Shown here in pieces: positions 35,392 through 43,901 of a stretch of DNA of 64,000 nt. Each line of letters begins with the position of its first letter. Position 1 is the stretch's first letter. Origin of the DNA: Kosakonia sacchari (GTDB lineage: Bacteria; Pseudomonadota; Gammaproteobacteria; Enterobacterales; Enterobacteriaceae); contig FOAY01000017.1 of assembly GCA_900109485.1 (NCBI GenBank), positions 57,686-121,685 on the forward strand. The letters are read 5' to 3'. The position numbers and the translations under genes were made by a program. The notes beneath the pieces are model-generated. The model worked only from the letters and a program-made list of their open reading frames with translations, was not told the DNA's origin and did no database searches.

Positions 35392-36309
35392 ATGCTGACA
35401 TTACGCCAGGTTCGTTATTTTGTTGCCACCGCCGAAATGGGGCAGATCTCGCTGGCGGCCTTGCATCTCAATATTTCTCAGTCGGCGGTCACCGGGGCGA
35501 TTCAGGAACTGGAGCAGCTATTGGGCAAGAAGCTGTTTACCCGCTCGGTGCACGGCATGATGCTGACCGACTACGGGAACCATTTTCTTAACCATGCCTA
35601 TACCGTGTTACAGACCGTGGATAATGCCGTGCGTAGCATGCCGGTTAATGACACGGGTGTGCGAGGCACGCTGCGTCTGGCGGCAAGTTACACGGTGATT
35701 GGCTATTTTCTGCCGTTCCATCTGCAACGGCTGGCGCAGGATTATCCGCACATTGATATCCAGTTGTTTGAGTATGAGCGGCAGGATATTGAGCAAGGAT
35801 TGGTTGACCAGACGCTGGATATGGCGCTGGTGCTGACTGGCAATTTACGCCATCAGTCGATTTCTGCCGAAACCCTGTTTAATTCTACGCGTCGCTTGTG
35901 GCTGCCATCGCGGCATCCGTTATGTGAAAAATCGCACGTGACGCTGGAGGATGTGGCCGGGGAACCTTTCATTATGCTCACGGTGGATGAAGCTGCAGAC
36001 AGTGCCATGCGCTACTGGGAAGAGGCCGGAGCCAGCCCCAGCGTTATCCTGCGCACCAGTTCGGTCGAGGCGGTGCGCAGCATGGTGGCTAATGGTTCGG
36101 GGATCGCCATCTTATCGGACCTGGTTTATCGCCCGTGGTCGCTGGAAGGGCGGCGCATTGAGACCCGTTCGCTGGTTAACCATGTGCACCCGATGAGCGT
36201 CGGCCTGGCGTGGCGTCATGACGCCCACTTCACCCCGGCGATGGCGGCGCTGCGCGAGTATTTCCGCAGCGCATTCGTGACGCAGCAAATCAATATGGTG
36301 CGACGTTAA
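35392..36309 (+). CDS. LysR-family regulator of the pxp-biotin operon
   Basis: A 305-residue LysR protein with the N-terminal helix-turn-helix (LRQVRYFVATAEMGQISLAA, then LNISQSAVTGAIQELEQLLG) and an effector domain. Divergent from the six-gene pxp operon with 148 bases between, the usual place for its regulator. AGAGGGGCAGAG precedes the ATG. Confidence 0.88.
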   Translation: MLTLRQVRYFVATAEMGQISLAALHLNISQSAVTGAIQELEQLLGKKLFTRSVHGMMLTDYGNHFLNHAYTVLQTVDNAVRSMPVNDTGVRGTLRLAASYTVIGYFLPFHLQRLAQDYPHIDIQLFEYERQDIEQGLVDQTLDMALVLTGNLRHQSISAETLFNSTRRLWLPSRHPLCEKSHVTLEDVAGEPFIMLTVDEAADSAMRYWEEAGASPSVILRTSSVEAVRSMVANGSGIAILSDLVYRPWSLEGRRIETRSLVNHVHPMSVGLAWRHDAHFTPAMAALREYFRSAFVTQQINMVRR

Positions 36310-36350
36310 CACCTCTCTGCGCCCGTTCGGGGTTTTACCGCGCCTGTACA

Positions 36351-38015
36351 TTACGAATGCGAATAGCGCCGTACCGGGGCGTTACATGCTTCCTCTTTGC
36401 TCAGCCGCTGGATAATGTCCTGGCGCAAGAGGAATTTCTGGATCTTACCGGACGATGTTCTGGGCAACTTATCGATAATCACGATCCGTTCCGGGTACTT
36501 ATACTTCGCCATCCGTTTACGGCTAAAAAAGGTCACCACCTCTTCGAGCGGCAGCGCCTTGCGCGTTTTTAACACCACATATGCACATGAGCGCTCGCCT
36601 AAACGTTCATCCGGCATCGCGACGACGCAGGCATCCTCAATGTCCGGGTGCTGCAACAGCACATCTTCCACTTCGCGACTGCTGATGTTTTCGCCACCGC
36701 GCACAATGATGTCTTTCTTGCGCCCGGTGATGGTGATATAGCCCTCTTCATCCATCCGGCAGAGATCGCCGCTGTAGTACCAGCCGTCCTTGTCCAGCGC
36801 GCGGGCGGTCAACTCCGGTTCGCCCAGATAACCCATAAACACATTCGGCCCGCGTGAAGCCTCTTCGCCTTCCATGCCACGTGGCAGCGTTCTTCGCGAC
36901 TCATCCACCACCTTGATTTGCACCCCGGCAGCGGCATAACCGTCGGTATTCATCATCTTTGACTGCGGGTCGTCGAGGTTCACCACCGCGTGTGGGGAAC
37001 TCTCGGTTGAACCATAAATGCTGAGCAGTTTGATCCCCAGTTGCTGGCAACCCCGCGCCACCTTTTTCGGGATGGTGGTGCCACCGCACAAAAAGAAACG
37101 TAACGAAGAGAGATCCGCAGGCTGTTTTTCAACCGAACAGAGAATGTCATAGACAAACGGCGTGGCGCCCAGCATGCAGGTGCAGCGCTGTTGCTCCAGC
37201 AGCGCAAGGCAGGCGGCAGGGGTAAAAATATCCAGCAGTACGCTGCGCGCGCCAATCAGGAACGGGGCCGTCACGCCGTGTAAAAAGCCGGTCGCGTGGC
37301 CGAGGGGGGCGGGCATCAGAAACACATCCTGCCAGGTGAGATTAAGCCGCGCGCAGTAGGCGCGTTCGCTGGCGAGAATATTGTTGTGGGTCAGCATCAC
37401 GCCTTTCGGCATCCCTTCGGTGCCGGAGGTAAACAGCACTGCCGCCAGTTCATCGCCGTGCACCTTCACCGGCCGGTCCAGCGGCGTATTCTCTTCGAGC
37501 AGCTGGCGGAAACTGAGTGTGGTTGTGGCTGGTGCCAGTTTGTCGACCCCGACAATGCGTTGCAGCCAGGGAAGCTGGTTTTGCAACGGCTGGATCAGTT
37601 CCACCGGGTGCGTTTGCTTAAACAGCGTGGGTGCGAAGAAGATCTTCGCCTGACACTTGTTGAGTACCCACACCAGTTCTGCCTCGCGCCAGGCGGGCAG
37701 CAGCGGTACGGACACGGCACCGGTTTTCAGGCAGGCCAGATAAATCACTGTAAACTCACACCAGCCCGGCAGTTGAAACGCGACGCGATCGCCGGGCTGG
37801 ATGCCGCTGCTCAGCAACCAGCTCGCCAGGCAACTTGACGCATGATCGAGCGCGGCATAGCTGTACGACGCCCCGTGATTATCCACCACGGCAATTTTGT
37901 CCGGTACGGCGCGCAGGGTCTGGTGCCAGTAATCCCCCAGCGTCGCGTCTCCCCAAAAACCCTGTTGCCGGTACGCGTTCCGGCGTTCGGCATTAAATGT
38001 TATCGCGATACCCAT
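36351..38015 (-). CDS. fadK: Short-chain acyl-CoA synthetase FadK (YdiD)
   Basis: A 554-residue AMP-forming acyl-CoA ligase matching E. coli FadK closely (FNAERRNAYRQQGFWGDATL, LPGWCEFTVIYLACLK). Catalytic blocks are LFTSGTEGMPKGVMLTHNN, YGSTESS, GWYYSGDL and the C-terminal PRTSSGKIQK. FadK activates short- and medium-chain fatty acids, mainly under anaerobic conditions. The start at 38015 has GAGAAGG upstream and matches the E. coli core; further upstream the frame lacks family similarity. Distal gene of the ydiQRST-fadK unit. Confidence 0.94.
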   Translation of the reverse strand: MGIAITFNAERRNAYRQQGFWGDATLGDYWHQTLRAVPDKIAVVDNHGASYSYAALDHASSCLASWLLSSGIQPGDRVAFQLPGWCEFTVIYLACLKTGAVSVPLLPAWREAELVWVLNKCQAKIFFAPTLFKQTHPVELIQPLQNQLPWLQRIVGVDKLAPATTTLSFRQLLEENTPLDRPVKVHGDELAAVLFTSGTEGMPKGVMLTHNNILASERAYCARLNLTWQDVFLMPAPLGHATGFLHGVTAPFLIGARSVLLDIFTPAACLALLEQQRCTCMLGATPFVYDILCSVEKQPADLSSLRFFLCGGTTIPKKVARGCQQLGIKLLSIYGSTESSPHAVVNLDDPQSKMMNTDGYAAAGVQIKVVDESRRTLPRGMEGEEASRGPNVFMGYLGEPELTARALDKDGWYYSGDLCRMDEEGYITITGRKKDIIVRGGENISSREVEDVLLQHPDIEDACVVAMPDERLGERSCAYVVLKTRKALPLEEVVTFFSRKRMAKYKYPERIVIIDKLPRTSSGKIQKFLLRQDIIQRLSKEEACNAPVRRYSHS

Positions 38016-38103
38016 GGAACCTTCTCGTTCAATAAACTGGCAATAGTGAAGAAGAAGGACACCGCCCGGCGATGTCCTTGTGCGCATTGCAGGCGATGTG
38101 GCG

Positions 38104-38397
38104 TTAACCGTAACGGAAGTCGATACCAAACGTACCGGCCGGATACTCCCATTTTTCAAGAATGGTTTCGCCGCACAATACCCGGCAGGTGCCGCACTCA
38201 AGACACCCGGCAGAGTCGAAATGAATGTTGCCCTGCGCATCCTGTTTGTAGAGGTTGGCGGGGCAGGCCATCAGCAGTTTGCGAAACTCATCAATGTTGG
38301 GATCGCGGGTCAGAATAATGTGCGGATGACCCTCATTGACATGGAATTTATTCACGCCCAGTTTGACGTCAACGTTAACGCGGGTTTCCTCAGTCAT
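38104..38397 (-). CDS. ydiT: FixX-type ferredoxin YdiT
   Basis: A 97-residue ferredoxin-like protein with CLECGTCRVLC near residue 64 and an upstream Cys in MACPANLY. Partner of the FixC-type ETF dehydrogenase YdiS; its gene overlaps ydiS by 4 bases. Confidence 0.93.
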   Translation of the reverse strand: MTEETRVNVDVKLGVNKFHVNEGHPHIILTRDPNIDEFRKLLMACPANLYKQDAQGNIHFDSAGCLECGTCRVLCGETILEKWEYPAGTFGIDFRYG

Positions 38398-39683
38398 AAT
38401 GCTGTCGCCCCTTTAATGCCGTCTTTCAGTAGGTTCATCAGGCCAATTTTTTTCATATGCGACATCATCATTTTGCGCACCGGTTGGTTCGGGCTGCCAT
38501 CCACGGTGAACATATCGCGCATGATGCCCGCCACCATCTGCGGGTACTGCGTAAACAGTCGCGGGTTTTCCATCAGAGCAGGGAGCTTGCGAAAATGCTG
38601 CATATCGCGCATCACAAAGCTCTGCTCCAGCGTGCGTTTGTAATCGGCCAGCGCATGGACGGAGAAATCCTGTTGCTGTTTTGCTCTGATGGCGGTGTTG
38701 GCTGCCGCTTCTGCCGAGGCGACGGCTAAATCCATACCGCGAACGGTATAACCCAGGTTCAGGCAAAAGCCCGCCGCATCGCCAACAATCATCACACCGT
38801 CGCCGACCAGTTGCGGCACCATGGCCAGACCGCCCTCCGGTACCATATGTGCGGAGTATTCCAGCAATTTTCCGCCTTCTATTAGCGGGCGAATCGACGG
38901 ATGCTGTTTAAAATCTTCCAGCATCTGCGGCACGCTTTTCCCTGCCTGGCCGATCTCTCCCAGACCGCAGACCAGCCCGATCGACACCGAGTCGCGATTG
39001 GTATAAAGGAACCCCCCGCCCATCAGCCCGTTCGAGGGCGACCCGGCAAACAGCCAGGCGGCACCTTCGTCGGCAGAGAGATTAAACCGGTCATTAATTT
39101 GCGTGGCCGATAAGCCAATCAGCTCTTTCACGCCCACGGCGTAATGGTGTGGTGAGGGGGCCGGCACCATCCCCAGCGAACGCCCCAACAGGGAGTTCAC
39201 CCCGTCGGCGAGGATCACCACACTGGCTTCGAGAATGTCGTCACCGGCCTGTACGCCAGTGACCCGGTTACCTTCCCGGATCAGGGCATCCACGCGCACG
39301 CCCGGAATAAACTGTGCGCCTGCCTCTTCGGCCTGCTCCATCAGCCACGGATCGAGGCGGTTGCGCAGCACGGTGTAAGAGGCCTGCGTCGGAACGTCGG
39401 GTTGTTCACGGTGAAAGTCGAGGGTGACCGCGCTTTCCTCGGTCAAAAAGGAGATCTTCTCCCGGGTTACGGTGCGCTCAATCGGCGCGTGCTGCGCGAA
39501 CCCTGGCATAATGCGTTCAATACTGTGGGCGTAAAGGCGACCGCCGGTCATATTCTTACTGCCCGCGCTGTTACCGCGTTCAATGACCAGCACATCCAGC
39601 CCGGCTTTTGCCATCACATACGCGGCAACGGTGCCCGCTACGCCAGCGCCGACCACGATGGCGTCAAATTTTTCATCCGACAT
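38394..39683 (-). CDS. ydiS: FixC-type ETF:quinone oxidoreductase YdiS
   Basis: A 429-residue FAD-binding oxidoreductase: N-terminal IVVGAGVAGTVAAYVMAKAG, then GSKNMTGGRLYAHS, and a second FAD block VGDAAGFCLNLGYTVRGMDLA. It should pass electrons from the YdiQR flavoprotein and YdiT to the quinone pool. Overlaps ydiT. Confidence 0.94.
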   Translation of the reverse strand: MSDEKFDAIVVGAGVAGTVAAYVMAKAGLDVLVIERGNSAGSKNMTGGRLYAHSIERIMPGFAQHAPIERTVTREKISFLTEESAVTLDFHREQPDVPTQASYTVLRNRLDPWLMEQAEEAGAQFIPGVRVDALIREGNRVTGVQAGDDILEASVVILADGVNSLLGRSLGMVPAPSPHHYAVGVKELIGLSATQINDRFNLSADEGAAWLFAGSPSNGLMGGGFLYTNRDSVSIGLVCGLGEIGQAGKSVPQMLEDFKQHPSIRPLIEGGKLLEYSAHMVPEGGLAMVPQLVGDGVMIVGDAAGFCLNLGYTVRGMDLAVASAEAAANTAIRAKQQQDFSVHALADYKRTLEQSFVMRDMQHFRKLPALMENPRLFTQYPQMVAGIMRDMFTVDGSPNQPVRKMMMSHMKKIGLMNLLKDGIKGATAL

Positions 39684-39725
39684 GCTTTATGCTCCCTTCC
39701 CGCTGCGTGAACAGCGGGCAATGGG

Positions 39726-40673
39726 TTAGTGGCTTAACTGGCCGATCAGCGCAGGGACAACTTTGTAGATGTCGCCCACCAGGCCGTAATCGGCGTAATT
39801 GAAAATCGGCGCGTTTTTATCTTTGTTCACGGCGACGATGATTTTGGCGCCGTTGCCGCCGACCATATGCTGAATCTGCCCGGATATACCCAGCGTCAGG
39901 TAGAGATCCGATTTCAGCAGCACACCGGATACCCCAACATAGCGCTCCCGCTCCATCCAGTTTTCGCCTTCGGCAATCGGGCGTGAGCAACCCACTTCGG
40001 CACCGAGTAGGGCGGCCAGTTCACGCACCATCTTCAGATCGTCCTGCGCTGCAAGACCCCGCCCTACGCCGACCACGCGTTTCGCTTTGCTCAGATCCAC
40101 GTTGCGGAGGGTTTTCGCCCGGCGCTGCTGGCAGCGAATTTCGTGGCGCGGCGTAATATAGGTCGCTGCAACGACAGGGCAGGTGTGGGTGGCCTCTGCG
40201 GCGGCAGGCTCCAGCACACCGGGGGTAAGGGTAATAATGGCCAGCGCGCCGTTAAGCTTCTCTTTACCAAAGGCCAGCCCACCATACATACGGTGTTGCG
40301 CGCAGACGCCATTGGCATCAACGCTGACCGCCGTGGCGTCGTTGACCAGCGCGGCATCCAGTTGCACGCTCAATCGCGCGCCCAGCGCTTTGCAGCGTTT
40401 CGTGGCGGCCATCAACAGCAGCGCTGGCTGGCCTGCGCTCTCCTGTGTGATAAAGGCGGCGAGGGTTTCGGCGTAGTTTTCCAGGCGTTGCAATTCAGAG
40501 TTCGCTTCCAGGACGGTGATGCTGTCTGCGCCGAGCGCTTGCAGGGCGTTTGCCTGTCCCGCGCCCCAGGCAATGGCATGCACCCGTTGGCCCCATTGCC
40601 GTGCGCCGGTCAGTAATTCCGCGTAGCGTTGCGTGTTATCGCTTAATACCCAGACGTGGGTTAATTGACTCAT
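39726..40673 (-). CDS. ydiR: Electron transfer flavoprotein alpha subunit YdiR (FixB-type)
   Basis: A 315-residue ETF alpha subunit. The C-terminal FAD-binding region shows VGVGRGLAAQDDLKMV, GCSRPIAEGENWM, GISGQIQHMVG and IVAVNKDKNAPIFNYADYGL. It forms a heterodimer with YdiQ and accepts electrons from the acyl-CoA dehydrogenase YdiO. Confidence 0.94.
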   Translation of the reverse strand: MSQLTHVWVLSDNTQRYAELLTGARQWGQRVHAIAWGAGQANALQALGADSITVLEANSELQRLENYAETLAAFITQESAGQPALLLMAATKRCKALGARLSVQLDAALVNDATAVSVDANGVCAQHRMYGGLAFGKEKLNGALAIITLTPGVLEPAAAEATHTCPVVAATYITPRHEIRCQQRRAKTLRNVDLSKAKRVVGVGRGLAAQDDLKMVRELAALLGAEVGCSRPIAEGENWMERERYVGVSGVLLKSDLYLTLGISGQIQHMVGGNGAKIIVAVNKDKNAPIFNYADYGLVGDIYKVVPALIGQLSH

Positions 40674-40693
40674 GATGTTCTTCTCCGTTGGGC

Positions 40694-41458
40694 TTAAATC
40701 AGGGCTCTTTTCAGGTGTTCTGCCAGTTCTGCGATCGCTTCCGGCGAATCGTTGTCGAGGATGATGTGCTTACGGGGAGTCGCAGGGGGTACGGTGATCT
40801 CCAGCAGTTCCGCCAGCGGCGATGTTGGGCTCCAGGCAATGTCGCTGGCCTGCCACTGGTTTACAGGTTTTTTGCCCGCGCTAAGGATGGCTTTCATTGA
40901 GGGAATGTGTGGCGTATTAATGTCAGAGGTGACACAGAGCACGGCGGGCAGCGTCAGTTCGATCACTTCCACATCGTCTTCAAGGGTGCGTTCTACGACC
41001 AGACGGTCACCTTCACGCTGGATATTGTTCACGGCATTAATCACCGGCAGTTGCAGGATCTCCCCCACCAGCAGACCGACCTGCTGCGCGTAGAGATCGC
41101 CAGATCCCTCACCAAACAACATCAGGTCGAAGCCGATTTTTTCTGCGGCGGCGGCCAGTGCTTGCGCTGTTTCTCTTGGTAATGCGTGTTCCAACTGCAT
41201 ATCCTGCACCATGTACAGACTGTGCGGGCCACGGGAAAGCACGTCTTTGCGGACCTTCGAATTTTGCAGCAGCGAGCCGCCGACGGTGAGCGCAGCGATT
41301 TCATCGCCCTCACTGGCGAGCTGTGAGGCGGCTTCGATTGCATTGAGGTCGAACTGGCTGATTTTTGCATCTGCATAGTCAAAGCTGAGCGCGTGTTCGG
41401 GCGTGATGACGATATCCTGTTCCTCAGGCACCAGTTTGAAGCAGGTTATTATTTTCAT
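40694..41458 (-). CDS. ydiQ: Electron transfer flavoprotein beta subunit YdiQ (FixA-type)
   Basis: A 254-residue ETF beta subunit beginning MKIITCFKLVPEEQDI, with SQFDLNAIEAASQL and DLMLFGEGSGDLYAQQVG. The start at 41458 follows AGGAG and matches E. coli; the open frame upstream has no family similarity. First gene of the minus-strand unit, divergent from the regulator ydiP. Confidence 0.94.
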   Translation of the reverse strand: MKIITCFKLVPEEQDIVITPEHALSFDYADAKISQFDLNAIEAASQLASEGDEIAALTVGGSLLQNSKVRKDVLSRGPHSLYMVQDMQLEHALPRETAQALAAAAEKIGFDLMLFGEGSGDLYAQQVGLLVGEILQLPVINAVNNIQREGDRLVVERTLEDDVEVIELTLPAVLCVTSDINTPHIPSMKAILSAGKKPVNQWQASDIAWSPTSPLAELLEITVPPATPRKHIILDNDSPEAIAELAEHLKRALI

Positions 41459-41778
41459 GGCATCTCCTGTAAGTCGCGGGCGAATGTTGGCGTAGGTAAC
41501 TAACATCGACGGAATTAACTTGAAATAGTGTGCGGTAGCCAATGGCTATTTTCGACGGGGCAAGCTGTTTTCATTGCTAACAATCTTGCAAAAAAAAGTG
41601 AGATCGCTTGTGCAAAAAAAAGTAAGGGAAAATAAATTCCGGGCATAAACATATTATCTTGCACGCTGCGCAAATAATCTTGTTCTGCCTCTGATAACGG
41701 TAGTTGAATAACCGCCATTCTGGCTCTATTTTATCCTTATTATTTTGTTTAGGCTTATTCTCTAAATGTGAGGTTGTC
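41459..41778. promoter_or_regulatory. Divergent ydiQ/ydiP control region with direct repeat
   Basis: AT-rich intergenic region. It holds two identical 12-mers GCAAAAAAAAGT at 41588-41599 and 41612-41623, in the same orientation 24 bases apart, the arrangement expected for an AraC-family protein such as YdiP. No gene is supported in this stretch. Confidence 0.45.
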
Positions 41779-42690
41779 ATGTATCAACGATGCTTTGATA
41801 ATGCCATGGAGCCCCTTTTTGCCGAGGGGGAAACGCCCCGATTCTCACGCTTTGTCATCAGCGATGATCCGGCCTGGGAATCCGGACACCATGTTCATGA
41901 TAATGAAACTGAACTTATCTACGTCAAAAAAGGGGTTGCCCGCTTAGTCATCGACTCTTCGCTGTATGTCGCGCATGCTGATGATATTGTTGTGATTGAA
42001 CGCGGTCGGCTACATGCCGTTGCCTCTGATGTGAACTCGCCAGCCACCACTTATACCTGCGCGCTGCGCGGTTTTCGTTTTCGCGATTGGGAGGAGAATC
42101 AACTGTTGCAGCCTCACTCGTGCCCGGTGATTTCCGCCGGTCAGGGGAAAGAGGTGATTAAAGGTATTTTTAATGAGTTGAGTTTAATGTTGCCGCAAAG
42201 TAAAAGCACATTAACATCCTCTGTCTATGATGCTTTTGCTTATGCGCTGACGGTGTTGTACTTCGAAAACTTTAAAAATGCCTACCGTTCCGAACAGGGA
42301 TATATTAAAAAAGATGCTTTAATTAAAGATATTCTGGTTTATCTTAATAACAATTACCGTAAAAAAATAACCCTCGATCAGTTGTCAAAACAGTTTCGCG
42401 CCAGCGTCAGTTATATTTGTCACGAATTTACCAAAGAGTACCGTATTTCGCCGATCAACTACGTGATCCAGCGGCGTGTGACCGAGGCAAAATTCGCCCT
42501 GACCAACACGGATAATTCGCTGGCAGAAATCTCCTGGCGGGTTGGCTACGAAAATGTTGATCACTTCGCCAAGCTGTTTTTGCGCCACGGCGGCTGCTCT
42601 CCCAGCGACTATCGCCAGCAGTTTAAAAACAGCGTTGCAGAGCAGGAGTGTCTGCACGAGTTTTATAAGCGGGAAAGCGTGCTGTATTGA
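41779..42690 (+). CDS. ydiP: AraC-family regulator YdiP
   Basis: A 303-residue AraC regulator matching E. coli YdiP. The N-terminal cupin-like sensor contains HHVHDNETELIYVKKGVARL and the C-terminal double helix-turn-helix contains LDQLSKQFRASVSYICHEF and EISWRVGYENVDHFAKLFL. ATG 41779 is set by alignment with E. coli; the frame is open upstream. Probably controls the adjacent ydi genes. Confidence 0.93.
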   Translation: MYQRCFDNAMEPLFAEGETPRFSRFVISDDPAWESGHHVHDNETELIYVKKGVARLVIDSSLYVAHADDIVVIERGRLHAVASDVNSPATTYTCALRGFRFRDWEENQLLQPHSCPVISAGQGKEVIKGIFNELSLMLPQSKSTLTSSVYDAFAYALTVLYFENFKNAYRSEQGYIKKDALIKDILVYLNNNYRKKITLDQLSKQFRASVSYICHEFTKEYRISPINYVIQRRVTEAKFALTNTDNSLAEISWRVGYENVDHFAKLFLRHGGCSPSDYRQQFKNSVAEQECLHEFYKRESVLY

Positions 42691-42701
42691 TCTTGTTTTG
42701 T

Positions 42702-42732
42702 GCAGTTCCCGGTCTGGCCGGGAACTGCTTTG
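42702..42732. terminator. Bidirectional terminator between ydiP and ydiO
   Basis: Perfect 11-base stem GCAGTTCCCGG / CCGGGAACTGC with loop TCTGG and short T-rich runs on both strands, between convergent genes. Confidence 0.8.
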
Positions 42733-42740
42733 CCTGCCTG

Positions 42741-43889
42741 TTAATCCTGGTACTCTTTCAAAATCTGCCGCCCGGCCACGTAGATCATTATCTCATCCGT
42801 GCCGCCGCCAATACGTTCGCAGCGCACATCACGCCAGAACCGGGAGACACGCGCTTCATCGGTATAGCCCAGTCCGCCCATAATCTGGATGGCATCGTCG
42901 ATCACTTCCATTGCCGTGCGGGCGCAGTGCAGTTTCGCCAGCGCGGCGCTGGTGCGCAGTGACTGTTGCTGGTCTGCCTGCCAGGCCACTTTCAACACCA
43001 TATTGCGCATGTTTTCGACTTTTACCGCCATTAATGCCAGCTTTTCCTGGATCATCTGGTTGTGGCCAATCGGTTTGCCAAAGGCAATGCGCTGGTTGGC
43101 GTAACGCGCGGCGTCTTTAAAGGCGCATTCGGCAAAACCGGTGCTGCGGGCGGCATTGATCAGACGTTCCATCTCAAAGTTGTACATCACATTGAGAAAA
43201 CCCATTCCTTCTTCGCCGACCATGTCGCTTTCTTCCACCTCAACATTGTCGAGATAGACTTCGCAGGTGCTCAGCATATGCCAGCCGATTTTGTGCAGCG
43301 GGTTGACTTTGATCCCCGGTTTTTTGGCGTCTACCCACCACAGCGTAAAGGCTTTTTTCGGGTCTTTAGGCTGTGGATCGCGCGCCAGCACCAGCATGTA
43401 TGGATACTCTTTCGCGCCGGTGATAAAGGTTTTTTGCCCGTTAAGATAGACCTTGCCGTTTTTGCGCGTATAGCTGGTAGTGGCACTGTTATTGTCAGAG
43501 CCCGCACCCGGTTCGGTTAACGCCAGGGCATAGGCCGGGTCGCCTGTCTCCAGTGTGCTTTCCGCTGTTTTACGCAACTGTTCGGCCGAGCCAAAGCGGC
43601 GCATGCTGTGAATACACTGGCCGTTGGTGATGAGAAATGCAGGTGCGCCGCATTTGGAGACTTCCATCAGCGCCAGCATCTGGGTGACATAGTCAGCAGG
43701 GATCCCCCCAAACTCTTCCGGTACGCCCAGCATCGAAATGCCGTTGTCGGCAAGGGCGCGCATAAACTCTTTCGGGTAGGTCCCGTTCTGGTCGCAGGTG
43801 CGAAAATACTCTTCCGGAAAGTTTGTGGTGATCAGTTCCCGGATGCTGGTAAGCAGCAGTTCCTGCTCTTCGGTTAAAGAAAAGTCCAT
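42741..43889 (-). CDS. ydiO: Acyl-CoA dehydrogenase YdiO
   Basis: A 382-residue acyl-CoA dehydrogenase, almost identical in layout to E. coli YdiO. Blocks are LTEPGAGSDNNSATT (flavin-contacting), MGGLGYTDEARVSRFWRD and GGGTDEIMIYVAGRQIL. Electrons go to the YdiQR flavoprotein. It follows ydiF after 12 bases on the same strand. Confidence 0.95.
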   Translation of the reverse strand: MDFSLTEEQELLLTSIRELITTNFPEEYFRTCDQNGTYPKEFMRALADNGISMLGVPEEFGGIPADYVTQMLALMEVSKCGAPAFLITNGQCIHSMRRFGSAEQLRKTAESTLETGDPAYALALTEPGAGSDNNSATTSYTRKNGKVYLNGQKTFITGAKEYPYMLVLARDPQPKDPKKAFTLWWVDAKKPGIKVNPLHKIGWHMLSTCEVYLDNVEVEESDMVGEEGMGFLNVMYNFEMERLINAARSTGFAECAFKDAARYANQRIAFGKPIGHNQMIQEKLALMAVKVENMRNMVLKVAWQADQQQSLRTSAALAKLHCARTAMEVIDDAIQIMGGLGYTDEARVSRFWRDVRCERIGGGTDEIMIYVAGRQILKEYQD

Positions 43890-43901
43890 TAGCGTACTCC
43901 T

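Noticed and set aside
41515..41718. 67-codon frame on the minus strand between ydiQ and ydiP
   Set aside because: The first 25 residues look protein-like, but there is no good ribosome site, it lies across the regulatory direct repeat, and no homologue is known to me.
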